Below are positions 17,271-26,679 of a stretch of DNA of 64,000 bases, piece after piece. Origin of the DNA: Promethearchaeota archaeon (GTDB lineage Archaea > Asgardarchaeota > Lokiarchaeia > Sigyniarchaeales > SOKP01); the NCBI GenBank assembly GCA_030603385.1, contig JAUVXW010000021.1:1-64000 (forward strand), written 5' to 3'. Under the pieces are notes generated by a model, which saw only the letters and a list, made by a program, of their open reading frames with translations, ran no database searches and had not been told where the DNA came from. The translations under genes and the position numbers were made by a program. Positions within the stretch are counted from its first letter, which is position 1. Each line of letters begins with the position of its first letter.

Positions 17271-18131
17271 CTACAATAGAATATTATAAATAGTTTGTAC
17301 TCCACCTGCTTCTTCCAAATATTGAGCAGCAGTTTTATTTGTTATGAATTTCTTTTTATATTCTTCAAAATTTGTTTTTAAATAGCATTGAATATGAAGC
17401 GGATCAAATGTGTAAAAAGGGTAGCATGAGGTTGGATGTGCTCCAAAAGGTTTTTTCACAACAGCATTGGTAGTTTGCATAGGTAATTGCGCTTTCCCTG
17501 GTAAATAGCGAATGTCTTCAGTTTCCACTAATTTTTCACAGATAATAATTGTTTTTTTTGCGGTCTTTGCCATATCCGCATCCATCCACACAGCACCTGG
17601 GATATTTCCGTTTCCGAATTCATCAGCATATGGTACATGTAAAATTGCCACATCTAGATCAATCTTCGGAACAGCCATAATCTGAGTTCCCGAGCCAAGA
17701 GGATCTTCAATTTGCTTTATATCCTTCCTTACTTTTGGCATATCGGTTCCAATGATTCCTTTTAAAGGCATGAATGGAACTTTCAAGTAAGAAGCTCTTA
17801 ATCCTAAACCAATAGTTGCTTCACTTTCCTCAGAAATCTTTATTGAACCCGACTCTACTGCTTTTCTATAGTGTGGTGCCATGCCAAAAATCTCCATACC
17901 CACGAAACAACTCTTTACTTCTGATATGCATCTACCAGCGATAAGCATATCAACATCAATTCCTCCGACGAATGTACATACTGTTAAATCTTTTTTATTT
18001 TGCCGAATTATCTCCCGACATGCGCTGATTGCCTTTCTCCAAAACGAAAGTCCTCCAATCCCAACAATATCTCCATCATTTACATAAGTTGAAACTGCTT
18101 CTTCTAAGGTCATTAATTTACTCTCAACCAT
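17271..18131 (-). CDS. CoA-transferase family I, alpha subunit
   Basis: A 286-residue protein with the GctA/IpdA pattern: VNDGDIVGIGGLSFWRKA near the start (the glycine-rich CoA-binding loop), ASYLKVPFMPLKGIIGTD, and LDVAILHVPYADEFGNG. It pairs with the beta subunit encoded immediately downstream to form an alpha/beta CoA-transferase. The neighbouring acyl-CoA genes at 21.9-32.4 kb suggest it activates carboxylic acids for degradation. An internal ATG six codons later is a possible alternative start. Confidence 0.88.
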   Translation of the reverse strand: MVESKLMTLEEAVSTYVNDGDIVGIGGLSFWRKAISACREIIRQNKKDLTVCTFVGGIDVDMLIAGRCISEVKSCFVGMEIFGMAPHYRKAVESGSIKISEESEATIGLGLRASYLKVPFMPLKGIIGTDMPKVRKDIKQIEDPLGSGTQIMAVPKIDLDVAILHVPYADEFGNGNIPGAVWMDADMAKTAKKTIIICEKLVETEDIRYLPGKAQLPMQTTNAVVKKPFGAHPTSCYPFYTFDPLHIQCYLKTNFEEYKKKFITNKTAAQYLEEAGGVQTIYNILL

Positions 18132-18408
18132 TAAGACTCTCCAATTTTTAAGCTACTTTAGGATCTTTTTGAGTTTCATTTAGGAATAATAATTGTTTTT
18201 CAAATTAAAAGTAATAAGTTATTTCAGAGGTAAAATTCCTTTATTCATACAAGAACATTTTCTGATAAATTGAACAAATAAAATTTATTTTCAATTATAA
18301 TATGATTACTCATAAGTGATTTAGTTTAAATGTAAATCTACCTTACTACTTTTACAACCGATGTTTTTATTGTTCTAAAGCCATTTCTATTATATTTAAA
18401 GATTAACG

Positions 18409-19131
18409 ATGGTATCCAAAAACACTGATTGCATAAATTCATTTCAAGAAAGAATAACTCTTGCTGCAGAGTGGATTAAAAAATCTAAATATCTTGTTGT
18501 TTTTACGGGAGCGGGAATTAGCACTGAATCCGGGCTTCCTGATTACAGAGGAATATGGAGTTCAGAAATAAATAAAGACGCTCTCTATAATGCATTATCA
18601 GTTGATTGGAAAAAAGTAAAACCCAACGATGCTCATGTTGCATTGGTTAAGCTACAAGAACTAAACATTTTGAAATTTCTTATCTCTCAAAATATCGATA
18701 ATCTCCACTTAGCATCTGGAATTCGCGATGAACTAATAGCAGAACTCCATGGGAATCTGACATTGGCCAGATGCCAGCAGTGTGGAAAGAAACATGCTAA
18801 AACATGGGATCGCCCCAATATGTGCTATTGTGGAGGCCATATTACATCTTTTATCATTAAATTTGGTGATGACCTTCCCAAAGAGGAGTTAGACAAGTCA
18901 TTAAATCACTCAAAACTAGCTGATGTCTTTCTAATGGTTGGCTCATCTCTAATAACACAACCTGCTGGAAGTTTACCAAGAATTGCTAAAAGGAACAAAG
19001 CTAAGCTAATTTTCGTTAATCGAGGGGAAACCGCTTTAGATCGATTAGCAGATTTAAGATTCAATGAGAACGCTAGTAAAGTGTTAAATGAAATTATAAA
19101 AAAAATTGTTAAAAAGGAGAAATCTCAATAA
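18409..19131 (+). CDS. Sir2-family NAD-dependent protein deacylase
   Basis: A 240-residue sirtuin of the short archaeal/bacterial class. FTGAGISTESGLPDYRG binds NAD, QNIDNLH is the ribose-contact motif, HGN carries the catalytic His, and CQQC plus CYC supply a zinc site. The second zinc pair is compressed to CxC rather than CxxC. FGDDLP and VGSSL complete the core. It removes acyl groups from lysine; in archaea Alba is a classical substrate, and an Alba gene lies at 48342. There is no operon partner except the small gene that follows. Confidence 0.92.
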   Translation: MVSKNTDCINSFQERITLAAEWIKKSKYLVVFTGAGISTESGLPDYRGIWSSEINKDALYNALSVDWKKVKPNDAHVALVKLQELNILKFLISQNIDNLHLASGIRDELIAELHGNLTLARCQQCGKKHAKTWDRPNMCYCGGHITSFIIKFGDDLPKEELDKSLNHSKLADVFLMVGSSLITQPAGSLPRIAKRNKAKLIFVNRGETALDRLADLRFNENASKVLNEIIKKIVKKEKSQ

Positions 19132-19132
19132 A

Positions 19133-19312
19133 ATGAACTTGTCTAATGAAAAGTCCCAAAAATCTTTACAAGAGTTTAAAGTCAATGACTTTATTACCTT
19201 AAAATTGGAAGGAAACAATACTGTCATTTATGTAGACGGTAAAGAATTCAATCATTGTAAATATTTATTATTAAAAATCCCAATTGATGAAAAATTAAAG
19301 AATTTAGGATGA
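19133..19312 (+). CDS. Short hypothetical protein, possible N-terminal fragment
   Basis: A 59-residue frame whose ATG lies two bases after the sirtuin stop, with AAGGAG upstream inside the sirtuin gene. It reads as two beta hairpins (FITLKLEGNNTVIYVDGKEF) followed by CKYLLLKIPIDE and then stops. From memory, this type of segment occurs as the N-terminal part of longer Asgard proteins, so this may be a truncated gene. That is recollection and not proven here. Function unknown. Confidence 0.5.
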   Translation: MNLSNEKSQKSLQEFKVNDFITLKLEGNNTVIYVDGKEFNHCKYLLLKIPIDEKLKNLG

Positions 19313-19425
19313 ATACACATATTTTAAAGTTTCTAAGCAATAATGATTCAATTAAAAATAGTAATAGTTTTATAAAATTTCATATGTTTTGAGTATATTG
19401 AAATCAATAAAAAAGGTAAATTAAT

Positions 19426-21693
19426 TTGAATAAATATGAAAAATTTGAGGGCGTGATTGGTCGCACTCATAATGAATCAACTCCTTGGTGGCCTGCTCCA
19501 AAACGGGTAGGAGACGGTAGCCCAAATGTGATTATAGTCCTGCTTGATGACACTGGTTTTGCCCATTTTGGTTGTTATGGCTCAAGTATCGAAACTCCCA
19601 ATTTTGATCGTCTAGCTGAAGGTGGTCTTCGATACACTAATTTTCACACTACAGCTTTGTGTTCTCCTACCCGTGCTTGTTTATTAACCGGACGGAATCA
19701 TCATACTGTAGGTATGCGAGCTATCTCTAATTTTAATCCTGGATTTCCTAATATGCGAGGATATATCACTCCACATGCAGCAACTCTGGCAGAAATCCTA
19801 CGTGACGATGGTTATGCTACCATGGCTGTTGGTAAATGGCATCTAGCTCCTATGGAACATGCATCAGTCGCAGGTCCATTTGACCATTGGCCTCTCCAAC
19901 GTGGGTTTAATCGATTCTACGGATTTATGCAAGGTGAAACTGATCAATTTTATCCTGAGTTAACCTATGATAATCATCCTATTGATCCTCCTTATCGTCC
20001 TGAAGAAGGATATCACGTTACTGAGGATTTCATTGACAAATCTATTCAATTCATACGTGATCATAAATCAATAAGACCTGATCAGCCATTTTTTCTATAT
20101 CTTGCAACTGGTGCGACACATGCTCCGCATCAATCACCAAGAGAGTTTATTGAAAAATATCGTGGTCGATTTGATGCTGGTTGGGATGTTCTTCGAGAAG
20201 AATGGTACAAAAGGCAACTCCAGATGGGTATTATCCCTCCTGACACCAAACTTGCCCCTCGTAATCCTGGAGTACAACCTTGGGATGAATTGTCAGAGAA
20301 TATGAAAAAATTTGCTCTGCGGCTTCAGGAAGCTTTCGCAGCCTTTCTTGATCACACTGATCATCATATTGGACGGTTAATCTCTTTTCTTGAAGAGTTG
20401 GGTGAATTGGAGAATACTCTTATTATATTATTAGCTGACAATGGAGCAAGCATGGAAGGGGGACATACGGGTGTAATGGACGAGTTCAAATATTTTAATG
20501 CGATATCAGAGGACGTAGATGCTATACAGAATAGATTAGATGATATTGGTGGACCACATAGTCACACTAACATTCCTTGGGGATGGGCTCAAGTGGGCAA
20601 TACACCTCTTAAGTGGTATAAATCACATATTTTTGGGGGTGGTGTTCGTGATCCACTAATTATCCATTGGCCAAAACGAATTAAAGATCAGGGTGGTATA
20701 CGCAATCAATTCCATTATATCACAGATATTGCACCAACAATCCTTGATATCCTCAAAATTGAGCCCCCTTTGATATATAGGGGAAATAATCAGATACCAA
20801 TATCAGGTACATCGATGACCTACACTTTTAATGCACCAAGTGAGAAATCTCATAAGAAAGTCCAACATTTTGAAATGTTCGGCAACCGTGGTATCTGGGT
20901 TGATGGTTGGAAAGCAGTAACCACTCACAGACAAGGACAACCATATGATGATGAAGAGTGGGAGCTATATAACTTAAAAGAAGACTTTTCAGAATGCAAT
21001 AACTTAGCTGAGAAGTATCCTGATAAGCTTCGGAAGTTAATCGACCTATGGTGGGTTGAAGCTGGTAAGTATGATGTGCTACCATTAGATGATAGGAGAG
21101 CTGAGCTATTTGGGGTTCGATTTGAACCTGGATCCCCTCATGCACGCCGAGAATATACATATTTTCCTCCAATTGCTCATTTACCTGCTGAAGTTTCTCC
21201 TGCCGTTGGAAATCGAACCTGGTTAATGACAGCAGACATCGAGCGATCTAATGAAAGAGATGAAGGTGCACTGGTTGCGATGGGAACTCAAAATTGCGGA
21301 TACTGTTGGTATATTAAAGACAATCACTCTGTATTTGACTATAACATCTTCACAGAACACCACATAGTGCGTTCAAATACTACTGTTCCCTCCGGTGAAT
21401 GCTCACTTGGGGTCAATTTTGTACGAAAAGGAAGGAAAGGTACAATCATTCTTACAATAGACGAAAAGGAATGCGGTTCTATTCAAGTTCCCTATATAAT
21501 GCGAATGATATCATCTACAGGATTAGATATTGGGAGAAATAGTTTATCACCCATCACAGATGACTATAAAGCACCGTTTGATTTTACAGGGACAATAAAA
21601 AAGATAAACATTAAGTTACCTCGCTATAAAAAACCATCGCAAATACGTGAGGATGCTAAAACTCAATTTCGTGCTGAGATGTCTAAACAATAA
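19426..21693 (+). CDS. Arylsulfatase, type I (formylglycine) sulfatase
   Basis: A 755-residue sulfatase. The active-site motif is CSPTR with Cys79 converted to formylglycine in the family. LLDDTGFAHFGCYG supplies the metal-binding Asp pair, GKWHLAP the Lys/His, and ADNGASMEGG the second Asp/Asn pair. The C-terminal 150 residues form a beta domain found in long arylsulfatases. No signal peptide is visible, so it would act in the cytosol unless exported another way. The start is TTG with AAAGGT eight bases upstream; the ATG at 19435 is out of frame. No formylglycine-generating enzyme or anaerobic maturase gene is in the window. Confidence 0.93.
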   Translation: MNKYEKFEGVIGRTHNESTPWWPAPKRVGDGSPNVIIVLLDDTGFAHFGCYGSSIETPNFDRLAEGGLRYTNFHTTALCSPTRACLLTGRNHHTVGMRAISNFNPGFPNMRGYITPHAATLAEILRDDGYATMAVGKWHLAPMEHASVAGPFDHWPLQRGFNRFYGFMQGETDQFYPELTYDNHPIDPPYRPEEGYHVTEDFIDKSIQFIRDHKSIRPDQPFFLYLATGATHAPHQSPREFIEKYRGRFDAGWDVLREEWYKRQLQMGIIPPDTKLAPRNPGVQPWDELSENMKKFALRLQEAFAAFLDHTDHHIGRLISFLEELGELENTLIILLADNGASMEGGHTGVMDEFKYFNAISEDVDAIQNRLDDIGGPHSHTNIPWGWAQVGNTPLKWYKSHIFGGGVRDPLIIHWPKRIKDQGGIRNQFHYITDIAPTILDILKIEPPLIYRGNNQIPISGTSMTYTFNAPSEKSHKKVQHFEMFGNRGIWVDGWKAVTTHRQGQPYDDEEWELYNLKEDFSECNNLAEKYPDKLRKLIDLWWVEAGKYDVLPLDDRRAELFGVRFEPGSPHARREYTYFPPIAHLPAEVSPAVGNRTWLMTADIERSNERDEGALVAMGTQNCGYCWYIKDNHSVFDYNIFTEHHIVRSNTTVPSGECSLGVNFVRKGRKGTIILTIDEKECGSIQVPYIMRMISSTGLDIGRNSLSPITDDYKAPFDFTGTIKKINIKLPRYKKPSQIREDAKTQFRAEMSKQ

Positions 21694-21901
21694 TCTCCTA
21701 ATCAATATTTAAATTTCAAATATGAAGTTATATAACATTTTTTTTTACATTAAAATCCAATTTTAAATGAGTAGAACAACTTATTTTAAAAATTTATATA
21801 ATTTGCTACTGAAATAATAATATTATTTATTTTATGAATCACATCCTAGATAAAAAAATTAAATAAAATACCAACATGAATCAATAATTTGGAGATAAAA
21901 T

Positions 21902-23629
21902 ATGGTTAACAGAACATATCCCGAATTTAGTTCACATTATCCGCTACTTCTAACAACTTTTATGAAAAGACCAGTGAAAGTTTATCCAAACGAGATAGGT
22001 GTGGTTTACAGAAACCATATCACAGGTAAATATTATAGGTTTACTTGGCTTGAATGGTATAAACGTACATGTCGCCTAGCAAATGCTTTAAAAACGCTGA
22101 AAATAAAACCTGGGGGTCCTTTTAAACCTGGAGACAGGATTGCCACCATGGCACTTAATACACATAGACATTTGGAGATTTATTATGCTGCTCCATGCAG
22201 CGGGGCTATGCTACATCCAATTAATGTAAGACTTTCACAAGATCATATCATTTTTACAATAAAACATGCGGAAGATAAAATACTATTTTTTGATGATTCA
22301 CTTCTCCCCTTAGTTGAGGGAATTTACGACAAAATAAAAGATACCATAAAGAAATTCGTTTATATGTCAGATAAGTCAGGACTCCCTGATACAAAGATAC
22401 AGAACTTATATGAGTATGAAGAGTTACTTAAGGAGGAATCTGATGTATTTGAATGGCCGCATTTAAGTGAGGATAATTATGCAACACTATGTTATACAAC
22501 AGGTACCACCGGTCTTCCAAAAGGGTCTATGTTTACTCACAGAGCTATTTACTTGTTAATTATACACGGTCTAGCCTATGGTGTTTTCAGCAATGATCCC
22601 TCACGTGTTTATCTAGGAGAGAATGCAATTCCTATGATTATCACACCTCTGTTTCATATCCATGCCTGGGGAGCTCCTTTCTACCATGTTTTCATGGCAT
22701 TAAGGATTGTGCTACCAGGAACATTCACAGTTGAGGGCTTCTGTGAGCTTGTTCAAACTGAGAAAGTTACATCTGTAGCAGTAGTTCCAACCATTCTTGC
22801 ATTACTTCTTGAGTATAAAGATCTGGATAAATACGATTTAAGCAGTCTTGTATCGGTTGCTGTAGGTGGTGGAGCTCTACCATTAGGATTAAAAACTAAG
22901 ATTGAGAAAAAGATTCCCGGATTTACGGCTTCCTCCGGATATGGAATGACTGAGACTGCCCCTACTACTGTTGCAGCATTCGTGAAAAAATATATGAAAG
23001 GCTGGTCAAAAGAGAAATTAGATGAGGTAAGAGTAAAAACAGGATTACCTTATCCCGGTCTTGAGGTAGATGTTGTCGATGAAAATGGAAAACCAATCCC
23101 TCATGATAATAATGCTCTTGGGCAGATAGTTATTCGTGGTCCTTGGGTAATGGAAAAATATTATAAAAATCCTGAAAAAACTGCTGCTGTATGGTATGAT
23201 GGATGGTTCCATACTGGAGATATGGCTAAAATTGATGAAGAAGATTTCTTAGTTATCGCTGATAGGATGTCGGATATCATCAGAAGCGGAGCAGAGATGG
23301 TTCCTACTGTCTTACTAGAAAACTTGATTGCCATGGCTGATTTTGTACTCGAAGCTACTGTTGTAGGAGTTCCAGATGAAGTATGGGGGGAAAAAACAAT
23401 GGCCATAATGAAACTTGTTCCTAATTCTAATAAGAAGGAAGAGGATCTGATTGAGTTTCTCAAAACCGAAGGAGTAGATAAAGGAAAGATAACTAATTGG
23501 ATGCTTCCTAAACTCGTAGTAATTGTCAATGAGATACCTAGAACTAGTGTTGGAAAATTTAATAAAATAGAAATTAGAAAGAATCTAGACGAGTTCCTAT
23601 CTAAGGCTAAAGATATAAAAACCAATTAA
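21902..23629 (+). CDS. Acyl-CoA synthetase (AMP-forming)
   Basis: A 575-residue ANL-family ligase. YTTGTTGLPKGSMFTHRA is the P-loop-like motif near residue 197, GYGMTETAPT the adenylate-binding A5 motif, WFHTGDMA the A7 motif with the ribose-binding Asp, and PRTSVGKFNK carries the catalytic lysine. It activates a medium or long carboxylic acid to its CoA ester; the chain length is not readable. GGAG precedes the ATG at a good distance. It converges on the 3-hydroxyacyl-CoA dehydrogenase gene, and both belong to a beta-oxidation-like set. Confidence 0.93.
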   Translation: MVNRTYPEFSSHYPLLLTTFMKRPVKVYPNEIGVVYRNHITGKYYRFTWLEWYKRTCRLANALKTLKIKPGGPFKPGDRIATMALNTHRHLEIYYAAPCSGAMLHPINVRLSQDHIIFTIKHAEDKILFFDDSLLPLVEGIYDKIKDTIKKFVYMSDKSGLPDTKIQNLYEYEELLKEESDVFEWPHLSEDNYATLCYTTGTTGLPKGSMFTHRAIYLLIIHGLAYGVFSNDPSRVYLGENAIPMIITPLFHIHAWGAPFYHVFMALRIVLPGTFTVEGFCELVQTEKVTSVAVVPTILALLLEYKDLDKYDLSSLVSVAVGGGALPLGLKTKIEKKIPGFTASSGYGMTETAPTTVAAFVKKYMKGWSKEKLDEVRVKTGLPYPGLEVDVVDENGKPIPHDNNALGQIVIRGPWVMEKYYKNPEKTAAVWYDGWFHTGDMAKIDEEDFLVIADRMSDIIRSGAEMVPTVLLENLIAMADFVLEATVVGVPDEVWGEKTMAIMKLVPNSNKKEEDLIEFLKTEGVDKGKITNWMLPKLVVIVNEIPRTSVGKFNKIEIRKNLDEFLSKAKDIKTN

Positions 23630-23680
23630 TTTCTTTCAATTAACCTTATTTTTTAGTATTCTCTTTTTATTTGAAAAGAA

Positions 23681-24970
23681 TTATCTATAAGAGAGAAATT
23701 TTCCAGATTCCATCATTTTGCACGGCTTAAAATAGGATTTCCCTGTTTTTTCAGCTAGATCATAGAGTTTTTTACTAAATTCCTTGTATTTTCCCTTTCC
23801 TTCTCTGAATGGTCCAGGCATAGAAATTCCCTTAAAAATAATTTTATCAATTAATCTATAACTTGTTACAACTCCCTCCTCTAATAACCTGCAAGCTTCA
23901 TTTAAGCTAAGTGCTGAAAATACTTCTGCATCAAGATGAGGCATTAAAAATTCAGTTGCTTTCTCATCTATTAAAGGAGGATTTTCAATTGATCCATTTT
24001 CATTCCAATCCAAGTAACCTTTCCCAACTTTTTTACCAACCCTTCCCGCATTTATCAGTTTTGTGAGTAATTTTCCGGGGGCAAAATCAGGTGAGACATG
24101 TTCTTCAAAATATTTTAGAATATTATAACTTGTATCTAAACCAATAGAATCTGTTAATCCAAACACAAAATTTAGAGCACCCAGCTGTTCAAAAGAAAAT
24201 CCACTATCCAATGTATAATCTATAAGCCATTCAAAGTATATCCCCGACGGAAGAGAAATCCTATTCGCTATTAATCCAGCTGTTTCTTTTTCAAGTTGAA
24301 CAGTAAATCTCTTGCCAATTAAGCAGGGGAACTTTTGTGCAATAGTTTGACTTACTTTAAGTGACTCATCGGATGATTTTTCTCCAGGTGTAATTTCAAT
24401 TAACATCCCCAATATCGGAAAAAATGTATGAAAATGCATCCCTATTACTTTTTCAGGTCGACCAGAATGTTGACCTATCTTTGTGATGCTCATGGCAGAA
24501 GTATTTGATGCCAAAATTGTGTTGGGTGGTGAATATTCTCCTAAATATTTGAATATCTTTTGCTTAAGCTCTAATTTTTCTGTAACTGCTTCTATTACAA
24601 AATGAGCATCCTTTACTCCTTCTGAAATATCAGTTTCTAGTTTCAATCGACTCATTATTGTTTTAGTATCAACATTTTCTGCAAGTATGCCTACAGATTC
24701 GGATTTATCTAATTTCCGTTTAATATCTAAGTTCTTCAATACTGGATCTTCCATATTATTTGCGTTTAGGAATTTTAGGTAATTTTCTTCAGTTTCAAGA
24801 GCTTTTATTCGTTCTTGGATGAGTTCCTTAGATTTATGAAGTATCTCCGTATCTAAATCGATAACCGTAACTTTCTCATAACCCGAGAGAAGAGCAACCT
24901 GAGCGATACCAGAACCCATGATACCACCTCCTATAACTGCTATGTTTTTGATATTATCTAAATCAACCAA
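23681..24970 (-). CDS. 3-Hydroxyacyl-CoA dehydrogenase
   Basis: A 429-residue NAD-dependent enzyme. The Rossmann motif VIGGGIMGSGIAQVALLSG starts at residue 12. FVIEAVTEKLELKQ and LASNTSAMSIT carry the substrate-pocket Ser/Asn, GMHFH the catalytic His region, and two C-terminal helical dimerisation domains follow. It is longer than the usual 280-300 residues because of a helical insertion after residue 45 and two C-terminal repeats. It oxidises L-3-hydroxyacyl-CoA to 3-ketoacyl-CoA. Confidence 0.92.
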   Translation of the reverse strand: MVDLDNIKNIAVIGGGIMGSGIAQVALLSGYEKVTVIDLDTEILHKSKELIQERIKALETEENYLKFLNANNMEDPVLKNLDIKRKLDKSESVGILAENVDTKTIMSRLKLETDISEGVKDAHFVIEAVTEKLELKQKIFKYLGEYSPPNTILASNTSAMSITKIGQHSGRPEKVIGMHFHTFFPILGMLIEITPGEKSSDESLKVSQTIAQKFPCLIGKRFTVQLEKETAGLIANRISLPSGIYFEWLIDYTLDSGFSFEQLGALNFVFGLTDSIGLDTSYNILKYFEEHVSPDFAPGKLLTKLINAGRVGKKVGKGYLDWNENGSIENPPLIDEKATEFLMPHLDAEVFSALSLNEACRLLEEGVVTSYRLIDKIIFKGISMPGPFREGKGKYKEFSKKLYDLAEKTGKSYFKPCKMMESGKFLSYR

Positions 24971-25084
24971 GATATAACACCAATCATTTTAATAAAATTA
25001 AACTTTTATTTGAATAATAATCCTAATTTCTCTAATTTATTTAGCTTGATCGTTTTGTATATGGCATAGTATCTTATCAATACT

Positions 25085-25112
25085 ATACTAAATATAGTAT
25101 TATAATATATAA
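25085..25112. promoter_or_regulatory. Operator-like palindrome overlapping a TATA-rich promoter
   Basis: ATACTA-AATA-TAGTAT at 25085-25100 is a perfect 6-bp inverted repeat. It is followed directly by TTATAATATATAAAC, a good archaeal TATA element about 65 bases upstream of the sulfatase ATG at 25173. A repressor bound here would block TBP on the sulfatase promoter. The site lies between divergent genes, so it could serve either. Confidence 0.45.
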
Positions 25113-25172
25113 ACATTAGTAAAAATAAATTTCAAAAACCATTGAAGGTTAAAAGAAATAGTGGTAGTATTC

Positions 25173-26678
25173 ATGTCAAAAAAACCTAATATAATTTACA
25201 TTTTTTCAGATCAACATCGCGGTGACACGTTAGGTTCAGTAGGTCATCCAGCAATTCTTACACCAAATTTGGATAAACTAGCTTCTGAAGGAGTTAATTT
25301 CATTAACTGTTTTACAAATTCTCCGCTTTGTATGCCCGCAAGGGCTTCTATGATGACTGGTCAGTATGTTTGTGAGCATGGGATCTGGACAAATAATAAT
25401 GAGCTTGATCCGATGAGTCCAAGCCATGTGAGAAATATCCGTGATGCGGGATATCACACAGCTGTTATCGGTAAAACACATCTTTATAGACACGGAGTTG
25501 GTTCTTGGAAAGATACAAGAGAAAAAATTGATGTATTGAAAGATTGGGGTTTTATTGACACTCATGAGTTAACAGGACCGCTAGCTACTGGAAGACACGA
25601 TTCACCTTATACAGATTATCTTAAAGAAAAGGGATTGTTAAAGAAACATAGAGAATACATTGCCGAATATGCATGGAATTGGGCTCGAGGAACTGCCAAA
25701 CCTTGGACGGTACCCCCATGCCCACTTCCTGCCGAAGATCATCTGGACAGTTATACAGGACGTACTGCTATGGAGTGGTTGCAAAATTATAATACTGATA
25801 AACCATTTTATTTGCAAATACTATTTCCTGGTCCCCATGATCCTTTTGACTCACCTCAAGAATATAGAGACATGTACAAACCTGAAGAAATGCCTATAGG
25901 AATTATGGAATGGCCTCAAAATCCTGTAGCTAGATATGTTAGGATGGTATTACGTTGGAGTGGGCTTAAGGGTATGACTCCTGCACAGAAGCAAACTTTG
26001 CGAACTTATTATTATGCCAAGATTACTTTGATTGATGATTACATTGGGAGGATTATGCGTGTTTTAGAAGAAAAAGGCTCATTAGACAATACATGGTTAT
26101 TTTATAATTCTGATCACGGTGAAATGCTTGGAGATCATATGATGAGTCACAAGATTGTATTTTACGACGGAGCTCTACGTGTTCCTTTAATCATTAGACC
26201 TCCTGGTGGAGTTAAGGGTTGGCAATGTAAAGGATTAACTGATCATCTTGATGTAGCCACATCTCTCATTGATATTGCACAGGCTGAACCGTTAACTGGA
26301 TGTGATGGTCGATCACTTATTCCTCAAATCGTGGATGGACCTACAGGTGTTGAAGCTCAAAAAGGAAAGGAAGTAATCTTCAGTGAGGTTTACGGATTTA
26401 GCATGGTTTTTAATGGAAGATATAAAATGGTTGTCAATCCAATGACTCGAAAACCTGTTGAATTTTACGATCTTAAAGAAGATCCTAATGAGTTAAAAAA
26501 TCTAATAAGAGATCCCTCCTATGAATCTATAAGTAAAGAATTATTGAATAAACAATTAAGTAGGCTACTTAATCACCTAGATGAAGAAAAATTAAAGAAT
26601 ATGAGAGTTGGGAATTTGAGCAAGCAAATTGAAAAAGAAATTAAAAATGAAAAACGACAAACCCCAACTAAAAAGTAG
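25173..26678 (+). CDS. Sulfatase, choline-sulfatase/heparan-sulfatase-like
   Basis: A 501-residue type I sulfatase with SDQHRGDTLG for metal binding and CMPAR at residues 53-57, where the Cys is the formylglycine precursor. IGKTHLYRHG carries the Lys/His, and SDHGEMLGDH holds the second metal pair. It is shorter than and only distantly like the sulfatase at 19426. GTG at 25161 is in frame, but the ATG at 25173 gives an N-terminus starting directly before the first strand, as is normal. No signal peptide is visible. It is probably controlled by the palindrome upstream. Confidence 0.93.
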   Translation: MSKKPNIIYIFSDQHRGDTLGSVGHPAILTPNLDKLASEGVNFINCFTNSPLCMPARASMMTGQYVCEHGIWTNNNELDPMSPSHVRNIRDAGYHTAVIGKTHLYRHGVGSWKDTREKIDVLKDWGFIDTHELTGPLATGRHDSPYTDYLKEKGLLKKHREYIAEYAWNWARGTAKPWTVPPCPLPAEDHLDSYTGRTAMEWLQNYNTDKPFYLQILFPGPHDPFDSPQEYRDMYKPEEMPIGIMEWPQNPVARYVRMVLRWSGLKGMTPAQKQTLRTYYYAKITLIDDYIGRIMRVLEEKGSLDNTWLFYNSDHGEMLGDHMMSHKIVFYDGALRVPLIIRPPGGVKGWQCKGLTDHLDVATSLIDIAQAEPLTGCDGRSLIPQIVDGPTGVEAQKGKEVIFSEVYGFSMVFNGRYKMVVNPMTRKPVEFYDLKEDPNELKNLIRDPSYESISKELLNKQLSRLLNHLDEEKLKNMRVGNLSKQIEKEIKNEKRQTPTKK

Positions 26679-26679
26679 G

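Noticed and set aside
20828..21172. 114-codon minus-strand frame inside the first sulfatase gene
   Set aside because: The sulfatase frame is conserved through this region; the antisense product is His/Leu-rich and unlike a real protein.
23161..23625. 154-codon minus-strand frame inside the acyl-CoA synthetase gene
   Set aside because: The overlapping synthetase carries essential motifs here; the antisense reading is Ser-rich shadow coding.
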